A stretch of DNA of 6,961 bases from Bacteroidota bacterium (GTDB lineage Bacteria; Bacteroidota; Ignavibacteria; Kapaibacteriales; UBA2268), in the NCBI GenBank assembly GCA_027371665.1, contig DAHXMP010000001.1, positions 1-6,961 on the forward strand, in the 5' to 3' direction. Each line of letters opens with the position of its first letter. The stretch's first letter is position 1. Shown one piece after another: positions 1 to 6,961 of the stretch. The notes below the pieces were generated by a model. That model did no database searches. It saw only the letters and a list, made by a program, of their open reading frames with translations, and was not told where the DNA came from. A program made the position numbers and the translations under genes.

Positions 1-1135
1 CTTCTCTGCCTTTAATATCCGGCATATCAACGACAACCTGCCGGTCGAACCTTCCGGGACGGAGTAATGCAGGGTCGAGAACATCCGGCCTGTTAGTAGC
101 AGCAATAATAATCACACCGCTGTTTTGTTCGAAGCCGTCCATTTCGACGAGTAATTGATTCAAAGTTTGCTCTCTCTCGTCATGGCCTCCCCCGAGTCCT
201 GCTCCCCTGTGCCTTCCAACAGCATCAATCTCATCAATAAAAACTATGCAGGGAGAATTTTTCTTCGCCTGGTCGAATAAATCACGAACACGGCTTGCAC
301 CGACACCGACGAACATTTCTACGAAATCGGCGCCGGATATCGAAAAGAAAGGAACACCGGCTTCACCAGCAACAGCCCTTGCAAGAAGTGTTTTACCGGT
401 TCCCGGAGGGCCTAAAAGCAAAACACCTCTCGGAATCTTGCCTCCGAGACGCTGAAATTTAGTAGGTTCTTTCAAAAATTCGATAATCTCGACAAGTTCG
501 TATTTTGCTTCATCAGCACCGGCGACATCTTTAAACGTTGCCTTCATTTGATTTTCAGATAATAATTTTACCCGTGCTTTACCGAAGCTGAAAATCCCCC
601 TTGTACCACCGGCACCACCCTGCATACGCCTCATGAAAAATATATATAAGCCGATAATAAGTATCCATGGTAAAACCGAAAGCAAGTAGCCCCAAAAAGG
701 GCTTTCACTTTCTTCATAAGTCCATTCGATACCTTTCGATGCCCATACTTCCTCAGTTTTAGAATCCAGGACACCAAGTTTGGTGACGAAATCTAAAACA
801 CTACGCATTTGACCGTCAATATTAACGGTAACATTTTTCTTTAATGTACCGTGAAATTCGTAATCATTAAGTTGGGATTTTTTAATTACTGCCTTGTAAA
901 TTTGATTATCATTTAAAAATTCAGTGTATTGCGTATAAGAAACAGGCCACTCAGCTTTTTGGTTCCCATGCATAAAAACATAGACTATTATAATGGAACC
1001 GAAAATAATAAACCATAAAAGGATATTTCTCATTATCTTAGCCTGCGGATTGCTTCCACCGCTCATCTTGTTAAAATCACCAAGGGGATTAAATTTTTTG
1101 TTGTCTTTTTTTTCTTTATTTGAATTGTCAGCCAT
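1..1135 (-). CDS. ftsH: FtsH, ATP-dependent membrane zinc metalloprotease (3' part outside window)
   Basis: FtsH is a hexameric inner-membrane AAA+ protease that extracts and degrades misfolded membrane proteins and short-lived regulators. The first 378 codons are visible. A polar, lysine-rich N-terminus (residues 1-37) is followed by a first membrane segment at about 38-55, an extracytoplasmic FtsH_ext-type region to about 143, and a second membrane segment at about 145-167. The AAA+ module then shows Walker A GPPGTGKT at 242-249, the pore-loop motif MFVGVG at 274-279, Walker B with IDEID at 300-304, and the second region of homology ending in GRFDR, where R362 and R365 match the family's arginine fingers. 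The HEXXH zinc site lies beyond the left edge, so protease activity cannot be checked here. The ATG at 1135 is preceded by AGGA at an 8-nt spacing. The gene lies 149 nt downstream of hpt, in the tilS-hpt-ftsH order. No defect is seen in the visible part. Confidence 0.97.
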   Translation of the reverse strand, partial: MADNSNKEKKDNKKFNPLGDFNKMSGGSNPQAKIMRNILLWFIIFGSIIIVYVFMHGNQKAEWPVSYTQYTEFLNDNQIYKAVIKKSQLNDYEFHGTLKKNVTVNIDGQMRSVLDFVTKLGVLDSKTEEVWASKGIEWTYEESESPFWGYLLSVLPWILIIGLYIFFMRRMQGGAGGTRGIFSFGKARVKLLSENQMKATFKDVAGADEAKYELVEIIEFLKEPTKFQRLGGKIPRGVLLLGPPGTGKTLLARAVAGEAGVPFFSISGADFVEMFVGVGASRVRDLFDQAKKNSPCIVFIDEIDAVGRHRGAGLGGGHDEREQTLNQLLVEMDGFEQNSGVIIIAATNRPDVLDPALLRPGRFDRQVVVDMPDIKGRE

Positions 1136-1143
1136 TAATATTT

Positions 1144-1147
1144 TCCT
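1144..1147 (-). promoter_or_regulatory. Ribosome binding site of ftsH
   Basis: On the minus strand AGGA lies 8 nt before the ATG at 1135. It supports that start, because the translated N-terminus then leads directly into the first membrane segment with a typical short cytoplasmic leader. Confidence 0.6.
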
Positions 1148-1284
1148 AATTTGAGTTATTTGCTATTTTAAATATTTTCCAAATAAATGACGCATATTAA
1201 CTAAGTTCATTGCTATAAAAAAATAAAGAAAACGAATAATCGCATATCCTATAACTGAAAATTAAATTTAATTTACTTTGATGA

Positions 1285-1833
1285 TTACTCTGATAGAGCA
1301 TAAATTGAAGGCAAATTCCTGCCATGTTCAGAATAATCCAAGCCGTACCCTATTACGAATCTTGAAGGTATTTCTTTTCCTATATATTTTACATTCACTT
1401 TTACTTTTCTCATACCCGGTTTTGAAAGAAGGGCAACAACTTCTACTGACTCCGGATTAAACAACTTTAAATTTTCAATCAGTTTGCTTATGGTTAATCC
1501 GGTGTCTATTATATCTTCCACTATAATGACTTCCTTACCTGTTATATCCAGCTTTGTAAGTATTAAATTAACTTCACCGCTGCTTTTCATATAAGCACCA
1601 TAGCTATTAGCTGAAACTGTTTCAACTACACAATCAAGGCTTACTTTGCGAAGCAGGTCTGATGCAAAAAAAATGGAACCTTTCAAAACCAGCAGAAACA
1701 CAGGTTTTTTCCCCTGGTAATCTTTATTGATTCTGCATGCTAATTCTTCAACAATCAAATTAATTTGACTCTTGGGAATAAATAACTCGAATTTTTTTTG
1801 ATTGTACCAAAGCATGGGCGGTTGAGTAAACAT
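1285..1833 (-). CDS. hpt: Hypoxanthine phosphoribosyltransferase
   Basis: This cytoplasmic purine-salvage enzyme transfers phosphoribose from PRPP to hypoxanthine (often also guanine) to give IMP (GMP). From the ATG at 1833 it has 182 residues, close to the usual 175-185. The family signatures are present: the LKGS loop at about 50-53, the PRPP-binding motif VEDIIDTGLTI at about 105-115 with the acidic pair and TGxT loop, and a C-terminal block with IPSRFVIGYGLDY and RNLP that matches the hood/Mg-binding region of bacterial HPRTs. The frame stays open upstream to a TTG at 1857, 9 nt after the tilS stop. Another ATG at 1815 would give 176 residues and fits the start of family homology well. 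No candidate has a convincing Shine-Dalgarno sequence, so the start is uncertain. The tight spacing to tilS implies co-transcription and perhaps translational coupling. Confidence 0.95.
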   Translation of the reverse strand: MFTQPPMLWYNQKKFELFIPKSQINLIVEELACRINKDYQGKKPVFLLVLKGSIFFASDLLRKVSLDCVVETVSANSYGAYMKSSGEVNLILTKLDITGKEVIIVEDIIDTGLTISKLIENLKLFNPESVEVVALLSKPGMRKVKVNVKYIGKEIPSRFVIGYGLDYSEHGRNLPSIYALSE

Positions 1834-1866
1834 AACAAATTCTAATAACAATTTCAATAAACAAAT

Positions 1867-3324
1867 TTATTTCTTAATATATTCTGCCATTAAATATCTT
1901 TTTGTATTTTCAGTTACTTTAAATTTATCGTTGATTCTTAATCCAAAGAGCCAAATTATATCTTTTTTCGTTGTTAATAAAAAGACTTTTCTTTTATCAG
2001 GTATTGGAATTTTCCGGTTAATTAAAAAATCACTTACTTTCATTTTCCCATTCATGCCTAAAGGAATAAAATTATCTCCTTCTTTCCAATTACGTATTAT
2101 AAGTCTTACAGGTAATAAGTCAAGGTCGAAAATTTCTGTATTCGGATTACCAGAAAATTTAACTGATTTTTTGGGGATTTCTTTTAATAATAGTTTGTGG
2201 CCGTTAAATTCAAATTCCCCACTTCTACCTATTTCTATAATCAAATTATCTTTAATAATAACCTGTTCAAAAATTATCATTTCCCTGTCTCTGTAGGCAA
2301 TTATTCTTTTATTAATTTCTATGCGTCTCCCTGAAGGAGATGTTAATAAATTTTTTATTCTGTCAATAATTATCATTGATAATGGTGGTATTTGGAAGTA
2401 TGTAGTAATTGCCCATTGTATGATTTCACCAATGATGAATTCATCGAGCGTACTGAGAGGTTTTACATTAATAGAAAATCCAGAATTTGTTTTGTTGCTT
2501 ACAATATATTTCAAATAATTTCTGATATGTTCTGAAATAAATTTATCAGCCCCTTCCAAGAGCTTTGATAATCTCAAAATAGCATCATTTATGGATTTGT
2601 TATAATCATTTCTGAGCTTTGGAAGAAGGTCGAGCCGGATTTTATTTCTTGTAAAATTTTGCAGAACATTTGTCTCATCTACCTTCCATTTCAGATTCTT
2701 TTTCCGGGCATACTCAATTATATCAGATTTAGTGAAACCGAGTAAAGGCCTGATAATTAAGGTGAATTTTGTTAGAGGACGTTTTTCAGGAATACCGCTT
2801 AATCCGGTTATTCCGGAACCTCTGAATAGGTTTAGGAAAAAGGTTTCAACGACATCATCTGACGTATGAGCAGTAGCCAGATAATTGCTCTTACTTTCTT
2901 TTGAAACTTTTTCAAAGAAGTCATATCTCAGATTTCTGGCTGCAAGTTCAATACTTTGTAAATTATTTAGTGCGTACTGTCTGACATTAGCACTTGAGAT
3001 ATAATATGGCAGTTTATAAGATTCTGAAAGTTTTTTTACAAATAATTCATCTCTGTCAGAAGAATTACCTCTTAATTTATGATTAAAATGAACGACAGAT
3101 ACCTTAAAATGATATTTTTCGATTAAATGAACAAAATTATCTAATAGTACAACAGAATCTACTCCTCCACTAACAGCACACACAATACTGTCATTCTTTC
3201 CCAGACAAAGATTGTTAATTAAGCAGGATTCAAATTTTTTATAAAAATCCACAAGAAAAGGATCCAAATCAATTTTAATATTTTGTACTTGTCTCAATAA
3301 TCTTATCCATAAGCTTTTATACAA
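1867..3324 (-). CDS. tilS: tRNA(Ile)-lysidine synthase TilS
   Basis: TilS uses ATP and lysine to convert cytidine 34 of the CAU-anticodon tRNA-Ile to lysidine, which switches its charging from Met to Ile and its decoding to AUA; it is normally essential. Numbered from the TTG at 3324, the N-type PP-loop ATPase motif SGGVDS is at 52-57, followed by VHFNHKLRG (78-86), the ATAHTSDDVVET block (150-161), FRGSGITGLSGI (167-178), RPLL (192-195) and RNKIR (226-230). The C-terminal domain shows RNWKEGDNFIPLGM (411-424) and the following lysine-rich SDFLINRKIP, typical of long, E. coli-like TilS. The length of 485 residues from that TTG fits the long class. A TGA stops the frame directly upstream of the TTG, and no in-frame ATG precedes the PP-loop. 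Later starts are TTG 3297, TTG 3267 or GTG 3252. The homologous part begins about 25 residues before SGGVDS, which favours one of these. The gene leads a likely tilS-hpt-ftsH unit. Confidence 0.95.
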   Translation of the reverse strand: MYKSLWIRLLRQVQNIKIDLDPFLVDFYKKFESCLINNLCLGKNDSIVCAVSGGVDSVVLLDNFVHLIEKYHFKVSVVHFNHKLRGNSSDRDELFVKKLSESYKLPYYISSANVRQYALNNLQSIELAARNLRYDFFEKVSKESKSNYLATAHTSDDVVETFFLNLFRGSGITGLSGIPEKRPLTKFTLIIRPLLGFTKSDIIEYARKKNLKWKVDETNVLQNFTRNKIRLDLLPKLRNDYNKSINDAILRLSKLLEGADKFISEHIRNYLKYIVSNKTNSGFSINVKPLSTLDEFIIGEIIQWAITTYFQIPPLSMIIIDRIKNLLTSPSGRRIEINKRIIAYRDREMIIFEQVIIKDNLIIEIGRSGEFEFNGHKLLLKEIPKKSVKFSGNPNTEIFDLDLLPVRLIIRNWKEGDNFIPLGMNGKMKVSDFLINRKIPIPDKRKVFLLTTKKDIIWLFGLRINDKFKVTENTKRYLMAEYIKK

Positions 3325-3343
3325 TCAATAAAAAAAGCGGCAA
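3316..3343 (-). promoter_or_regulatory. Possible sigma70-type promoter of tilS overlapping the upstream terminator
   Basis: On the minus strand TTGCCG (3343-3338) and TATAAA (3321-3316) are separated by 16 nt. The -35 part lies in the 3' arm of the terminator hairpin, and the -10 overlaps the first codons of the longest tilS frame. If used, transcription would begin near 3309, which would rule out the TTG at 3324 as start. The match is reasonable in quality, but the region is AT-rich and promoter rules differ within Bacteroidota, so this is a candidate only. Confidence 0.35.
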
Positions 3344-3363
3344 TCCGAAGTTCACCGCTTTTT
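3332..3363 (-). terminator. Rho-independent terminator after the secreted-protein gene
   Basis: A 9-bp perfect stem (AAAAAGCGG at 3332-3340 against CCGCTTTTT at 3355-3363) closes a 14-nt loop. Read on the minus strand it begins 16 nt after the TAA at 3380 and ends in a run of seven T (3336-3330). It should end the transcript of the secreted propeller protein. The A-run on the other side makes it formally bidirectional, but no plus-strand gene approaches it. Confidence 0.88.
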
Positions 3364-3379
3364 ACATTATTCTTAATAT

Positions 3380-6309
3380 TTATTTATTAACAATAATCGG
3401 AATTGTTTTTGATGCATTTTCAGCATTAACTTTGCAATAATAAATTCCATCAGATAGTTCGCTCATATCAGTTATGAAGCTGTATTGACCGGAATCAAGC
3501 CTTCCATTATGAATAGTTTTAACTATATTGCCCATAATATCATATAAAGAAATTACAACATTCCCGGGTAAGGGAAGCATTAAACCGATATTTACAGAAT
3601 TCATGACTGGATTAGGGGATGCATTTAATGTAATGCCGGAGCCATAGTAATCTGCGTTATCAACAAGAGCAGGAGAATTATCTATTTTCAAATTATCAAT
3701 ATACCATCCGTCCTTATTGTTGAAATTATTAGAATACAGCTCAAAGGCTATCATAACTGTATCACCGACATATTTATCAATGCTGATGCGTTCACTATAC
3801 CATGAACTTGTTGCAATGTCACTTGTAAATCCCGGGGAACGGTCAGAGTTTACTGAAACCAACGTATTCCAGGTAGAACCGAAATTACTTGATATCCAGA
3901 CAATACCGGCATCACCGTTTTTCTGGATGAGGGCAATTTCCTCAAAGCCAAGGGTTTTCATTGTCGGCGATAAAATGACGGGTGGAAAATAAATATAGTT
4001 AGTAGCATTATTAGCATAATTACCAATCGGAGAATCCGTTAAGGCGTTAGGTGGTGATACTGCTTTGATTTGTGTTAAACCCCAACCTTGGTTAGTATAA
4101 GTTGCTACAGTGTCAGGTACATTATCAAAATTATCATAAAGCTCAGTATAAGGTTCACCCGCATAAGCAACGGACAGTTCAGAGTAATCGCTTTCGGTTT
4201 CAATATCTCCTCTTTTGCCGATGGCTTTTAGTGTAATCAAATAAAACTTTTTCGGAATAAGATTCAATTGAACAGAACTTATTTCACCTGCCTGAATGTT
4301 TGAAGAAACGGATTCTGTTTTAACACTGTCTATATATATATCAATTCTGTTAAAGTCGTTAAAATAAGTGCTGTCAGTATGGTAAAATGGATTTGTCCAT
4401 GATAGTAAAACACCATTCTTATTAGAACGAGCCGAAATAGAAGTGGGAGGAAAAGGTTTTAAACCTCCACCTGCATAAAGCGAGACAGATATTGAAGGAC
4501 TTTCCATATTGTTATCTAATCTTGCCTTAATGCTATAAGTATATTGAGTGCCATCAACAGCACTATCATCATTATAAGTTTGTTGCCCTTTAGCAACCTG
4601 TCCAATATCCGTCCCATTCCTTGAAACGACAATTTTAAAATCTCCGAGATTATCACCAAGCTGATTTGTTATAGGGTCAATCCAGTTAAGTGTCACGCGA
4701 GTAGGTGTGTGATAATCACTTACTGCCGTTAAATTAGTCGGCGGTTTTGGTGATGTTGATAGAGGAGCTACATACACATCGTTTGTCCAGAATGCGGAAT
4801 TATAACTGCTCGGCATCCACCAGCACGGGTATATCCTGCCATTATATGCAGTAATACTTGTATAATCACCCCAATAATAATTGCCATTATCTCCTACAAC
4901 ATCACTTGAATTATTGACATAAATCAATTGCGGAGTAAGCCTGATATTTCTAAAATTCACTCCATCGGAAGAAAAAGCAAGATAAGCATCAAAACCAATA
5001 TTGTTTGCATCATTTTGAGAGCTGTAATATACAACTGCAACCATACCTGTAACCGGGTCAACTGCAATATTTGGGAAAAACATATCATTGCCGTATTGGT
5101 TATCGTCAATCCTGATTTTGCTTGTCCATGTTCCACCTCCATCGGTTGACTTAGCCAGGAAAAGTCTTGTTTGACCATTATCATCTTTACCGGTTTGAAC
5201 AAGATATACATAACCTCTTCGAGGCCCATTGGAATTATCAACTGCAATATAAGGCATCGAGGCAACACGCAAACTTTGTTTATTTTCCAAAACATATCTG
5301 TAACTCAGTGAATTCAGTGTTCCCACAGGTGGAATTGACTGAGCTTTTTTAGGAGAAGACAACCATGTTGCTCCTCCGTCTGCAGATTTTTGAACATAAG
5401 CATCGGCATAGTTGTTTGCCTGTGAAATCCATGTAACATAGATTTCACCATTTGGGCCGATAACAGGGACAGGAGATTGAGTCTGGTTCACGTCACCGCC
5501 GGGCAGTAAAGTCGGGATAGACCATGTTTGGCCGCCATCATTAGATTTTGAGAATGCAATACCCGTGTTTCTTACAAATCGTTTCCATGTTATATAAATG
5601 TTATCCTTAAAGGGAGAAGCAGTATTGAAATCGGCTGCAATACTATATCTGTCATTGAATTCCTGGTTTAGAGTACCTTCGGTTGATAAAGCAACAGGTA
5701 TAGGTTCTTCCCATGTCTTTCCACCATCTTTAGACCTGCAAACAAATAATCCGTTATCATAATCCCTTTGTTGATTATCAATCTGAGTTGCACCATAGGA
5801 ATAATAACACCAACCGCGAGAGTCGAATGTCAATCCTGGGTCATATACCAACATATCGAATCCGGAAGGGATATTAATATATAAACCGTTATTATCGGGA
5901 GTAGCAGAGTGATTCCATGTTTTAAATCCGTCAAATGTAGCATAAGCACTCATTTTATAACCTGTCTGCACAGAAAGATAATAATAATCGTTTGCACCTG
6001 CAATAACATTGTCGGGGTTAAGTGGATTATAGGTAATCCATGTCTCTGACTGATTGTTGTTACCCTGCGATAAGTTCACAATTTCAATACCGTTGTCAGT
6101 TAGAATTTTATCAGGGCCCTTATATTTTGCCAAAGCTTCGGGGGGAAAGTCTTTATAATAAACTTTTTTAGCCTGGATGAAAATATCGGTAGGTTTGCCT
6201 TTGTCGCATCTAAATATTCAGGCAATCTACGTGCATCATATTGGGCGTGTAATTCAAAAATAGTTGAGATAAAAATAATTGAAATAAAAAAGTAAAATAT
6301 TTTTTTCAT
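3380..6309 (-). CDS. Secreted Asp-box beta-propeller protein with FN3-like domains and T9SS sorting tail, frameshifted near the N-terminus
   Basis: The ATG at 6309 starts a signal peptide (MKKIFYFFISIIF, then a likely cut after ELHA at residue 22), but this frame stops at 6102-6100. The remainder is in the -1 frame, open from 6217 to 3380. The 2930-nt span is one base short of a multiple of three; adding one base gives 976 residues. Counting from the TTG at 6133, six Asp-boxes (SxDGGxTW type) start at 66, 134, 197, 250, 329 and 388, about one per propeller blade. FN3-like domains follow at about 463-555 and 560-657, then a MAM/jelly-roll-like domain at 662-818 (WYIDN near its end), and a type A sorting domain at 835-917 (SPNPVMNSVNIG, LYDIMGNIVKTI, DGIYYCKV). 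The protein is probably exported by Sec and then T9SS to the cell surface or medium. Sialidase-type folds share the Asp-boxes, but I see no FRIP motif or clear catalytic set, so enzyme activity is unproven; glycan or protein binding is equally possible. Confidence 0.85.
4952..5938 (-). repeat. Six Asp-box (BNR) repeats of the beta-propeller
   Basis: Six copies of the S/T-x-D-G-x-x-T-W motif are encoded at 5938-5915, 5734-5711, 5545-5522, 5386-5363, 5149-5126 and 4972-4952. Four are full matches with DGG and TW; the first has DGF before KTW, and the last is degenerate (SSDGVNF, no Trp). Spacing is 53 to 79 residues, as expected for one beta-hairpin motif per propeller blade. On the plus strand the boxes show as recurring CCATGTN...CCNCCATC-like words. 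Confidence 0.85.
6102..6218 (-). other. Frame-change interval in the secreted-protein gene
   Basis: The signal-peptide frame is open down to its TAA at 6102-6100, and the main frame opens after a TGA at 6220-6218, so any join must fall between them. Reading across near 6202 with one extra base gives LDATKGKPTDIFIQAKK, continuing VYYKDFPPEALAKYKG, which looks like ordinary protein; the loss of one A from an A-run in ACAAAGGC explains this. The interval also contains A AAA AAG (6169-6163), in the correct phase for -1 ribosomal slippage, and C CCC CCG (6145-6139). No strong downstream hairpin is visible. A mutation or sequence error is therefore more likely than programmed frameshifting. Confidence 0.75.
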
Positions 6310-6313
6310 ATTT

Positions 6314-6321
6314 CTTCCTTT
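6314..6321 (-). promoter_or_regulatory. Ribosome binding site of the secreted-protein gene
   Basis: AAAGGAAG on the minus strand ends 4 nt before the ATG at 6309. It is the strongest Shine-Dalgarno sequence in the window. It shows that translation begins at the signal peptide and not at the TTG at 6133, so the short upstream frame is a true part of this gene. Confidence 0.75.
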
Positions 6322-6344
6322 AAAATTCTCATTTAAAATATTGA

Positions 6345-6356
6345 AGTATAATTATA
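6345..6356 (-). promoter_or_regulatory. Possible -10 region for the secreted-protein gene
   Basis: Minus-strand TATAAT (6356-6351) and TATACT (6350-6345) lie side by side 36-47 nt before the ATG. A TTTACA further upstream is only 14 nt from the second box, and the surroundings are nearly pure A/T, so no clear -35 can be named. The position suits a promoter for this gene, but the evidence is weak. Confidence 0.3.
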
Positions 6357-6398
6357 ATAATAATTGTAAAAAAAATGAATTAAACTTTACAAGTTAAT

Positions 6399-6426
6399 AA
6401 AAAAAAACTCAAACATAAAATTTTGA
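6399..6426 (-). terminator. Weak terminator candidate after the pseudouridine synthase gene
   Basis: On the minus strand a 5-bp stem TCAAA/TTTGA (6426-6422 with 6413-6409) is followed after one G by nine T (6407-6399). The T-run is good, but the stem is short and AT-rich, so termination may be inefficient. It sits 24 nt past the TGA at 6452-6450. Confidence 0.3.
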
Positions 6427-6449
6427 CTTGGGAAGCTTGTAATTCAGTC

Positions 6450-6961
6450 TCATTCTTGTTTCCGGTACTTGTTATCCTGGACAATTGCGGAATATTTACG
6501 TAATACCTGAATCAAAGCCTGAAAATCTCTCGGTTCAGGAGCATTAAAAGAAATGTGATTTTCATTGACAGGGTGTATGAAACTCAACCGAAAAGCATGC
6601 ATAGATACTCTTGAAATAACTGGTTTTTCAAATTCATCTTCCTTCAGATTATAGTGTTTTTTTAAAACCGACAACCTGAATTCGCCAGATTTTCCATATA
6701 GTTCATCAACAATTAAAGGATGCCCAATTGCCGAGCAATGAACCCTAATCTGATGATGCCTGCCGGTAACGAGCTCCAGTTCAACTAAAGTGGCTATTCT
6801 GAATCTCTCAATTACTTTTAGTATTGTCAACGATTCTTTGCCTCGCGATGAAGGTTTCATTATTCCTTTTTTTTGATTATCAGGAATCAAAGGTATATCA
6901 ATTTTAATTTCATTTTGTGAAATTATTCCAGATACTACAGCATGGTAGATTTTCTCCACTT
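6450..6961 (-). CDS. RluA/RluD-family RNA pseudouridine synthase (5' part outside window)
   Basis: Members of this family isomerise specific uridines of 23S rRNA (or tRNA) to pseudouridine in the cytoplasm. About 170 C-terminal residues are visible; the GTG at 6959 is an internal valine of the frame running in from the right edge, in the family's xVEKxYxAxV context, and not a start. Diagnostic motifs are the RGKESLTILKVIERF stretch, LVTGRHHQIRVH (a conserved RluA-family core block whose Arg and His contact the RNA/active site), GHPLIVDELYG, and a late MHAFRLSFIHP strand. The catalytic aspartate of the HRLDxxTSG motif lies outside the window, so activity cannot be confirmed. The RluA, RluC and RluD subtypes cannot be separated from this fragment; RluD-like is the best guess. 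The gene ends with TGA at 6450-6452, 140 nt before the secreted-protein gene. Confidence 0.92.
   Translation of the reverse strand, partial: VEKIYHAVVSGIISQNEIKIDIPLIPDNQKKGIMKPSSRGKESLTILKVIERFRIATLVELELVTGRHHQIRVHCSAIGHPLIVDELYGKSGEFRLSVLKKHYNLKEDEFEKPVISRVSMHAFRLSFIHPVNENHISFNAPEPRDFQALIQVLRKYSAIVQDNKYRKQE

Noticed and set aside
246..455. A plus-strand open frame antisense to ftsH
   Set aside because: It complements the highly conserved Walker A to Walker B region of ftsH and has no independent support.
1..700. Higher GC of the ftsH AAA+ region compared with tilS (for example 33 of 60 bases at 181-240 against 19 of 60 at 2161-2220) as a sign of transfer
   Set aside because: Strong protein conservation rich in Gly, Ala, Pro and Arg codons and likely high expression explain it; the 5' part of the same gene is as AT-rich as its neighbours.
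1264..1279. AT-only inverted repeat (AAATTAAATTTAATTT type) just past the hpt stop
   Set aside because: It contains no G/C pairs and no following T-run, so it is not a convincing terminator. The hpt-ftsH gap may simply be transcribed through.
1136..1284. Promoter or small RNA in the hpt-ftsH gap
   Set aside because: No -35/-10 pair with good spacing and no stable fold stands out in this very AT-rich 149-nt stretch, beyond the ftsH ribosome binding site.
1931..2296. A 121-codon plus-strand open frame antisense to tilS
   Set aside because: tilS on the minus strand is fully supported by family motifs across this stretch. The antisense frame has no motif, and its hydrophobic look comes from complementing an AT-rich gene.
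4957..5295. A 112-codon open frame inside the propeller gene on the same strand
   Set aside because: It lies wholly within the intact propeller frame, its composition is a frame-shifted shadow of the Asp-box region, and it has no ribosome binding site or recognisable domain.

Overview
The window carries five genes, all read from the minus strand, so transcription runs from the right edge to the left. The likely source is an AT-rich bacterium of the Bacteroidota/Chlorobi/Ignavibacteria assemblage. Two things point there: a large secreted protein ends in what looks like a type IX secretion (T9SS/Por) type A C-terminal sorting domain, and tilS, hpt and ftsH sit in that order. That gene order is also known from Firmicutes, so the T9SS tail carries most of the weight. 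The exact taxon is an inference.

Layout in transcription order. (1) 6961-6450 is the C-terminal part of an RluA/RluD-family pseudouridine synthase, with its 5' end outside the window. (2) After a 140-nt AT-rich gap, 6309-3380 encodes a large secreted protein with a signal peptide, a six-box Asp-box (BNR) beta-propeller, two FN3-like domains, a MAM/jelly-roll-like domain and the sorting domain. Its reading frame is broken once near the N-terminus: the signal peptide lies in one frame and the rest in the -1 frame. A strong hairpin terminator follows its stop codon. (3) 3324-1867 is tilS (tRNA-Ile lysidine synthase). (4) hpt (hypoxanthine phosphoribosyltransferase) follows and ends at 1285. (5) ftsH (membrane AAA+ protease) starts at 1135 and runs off the left edge before its protease domain.

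The tilS-hpt-ftsH cluster is ordinary housekeeping: decoding of AUA codons, purine salvage and membrane protein quality control. The secreted propeller protein is separated from it by the terminator and is the accessory element here. The main points worth a second look are the frame break in the secreted-protein gene, which lies beside a canonical A AAA AAG slippery heptamer but reads most naturally as a one-base loss, and a possible tilS promoter whose -35 box lies inside the preceding terminator. I found no RNA gene, CRISPR array, insertion sequence or unfamiliar multi-gene system. No gene-free stretch exceeds 300 bases.
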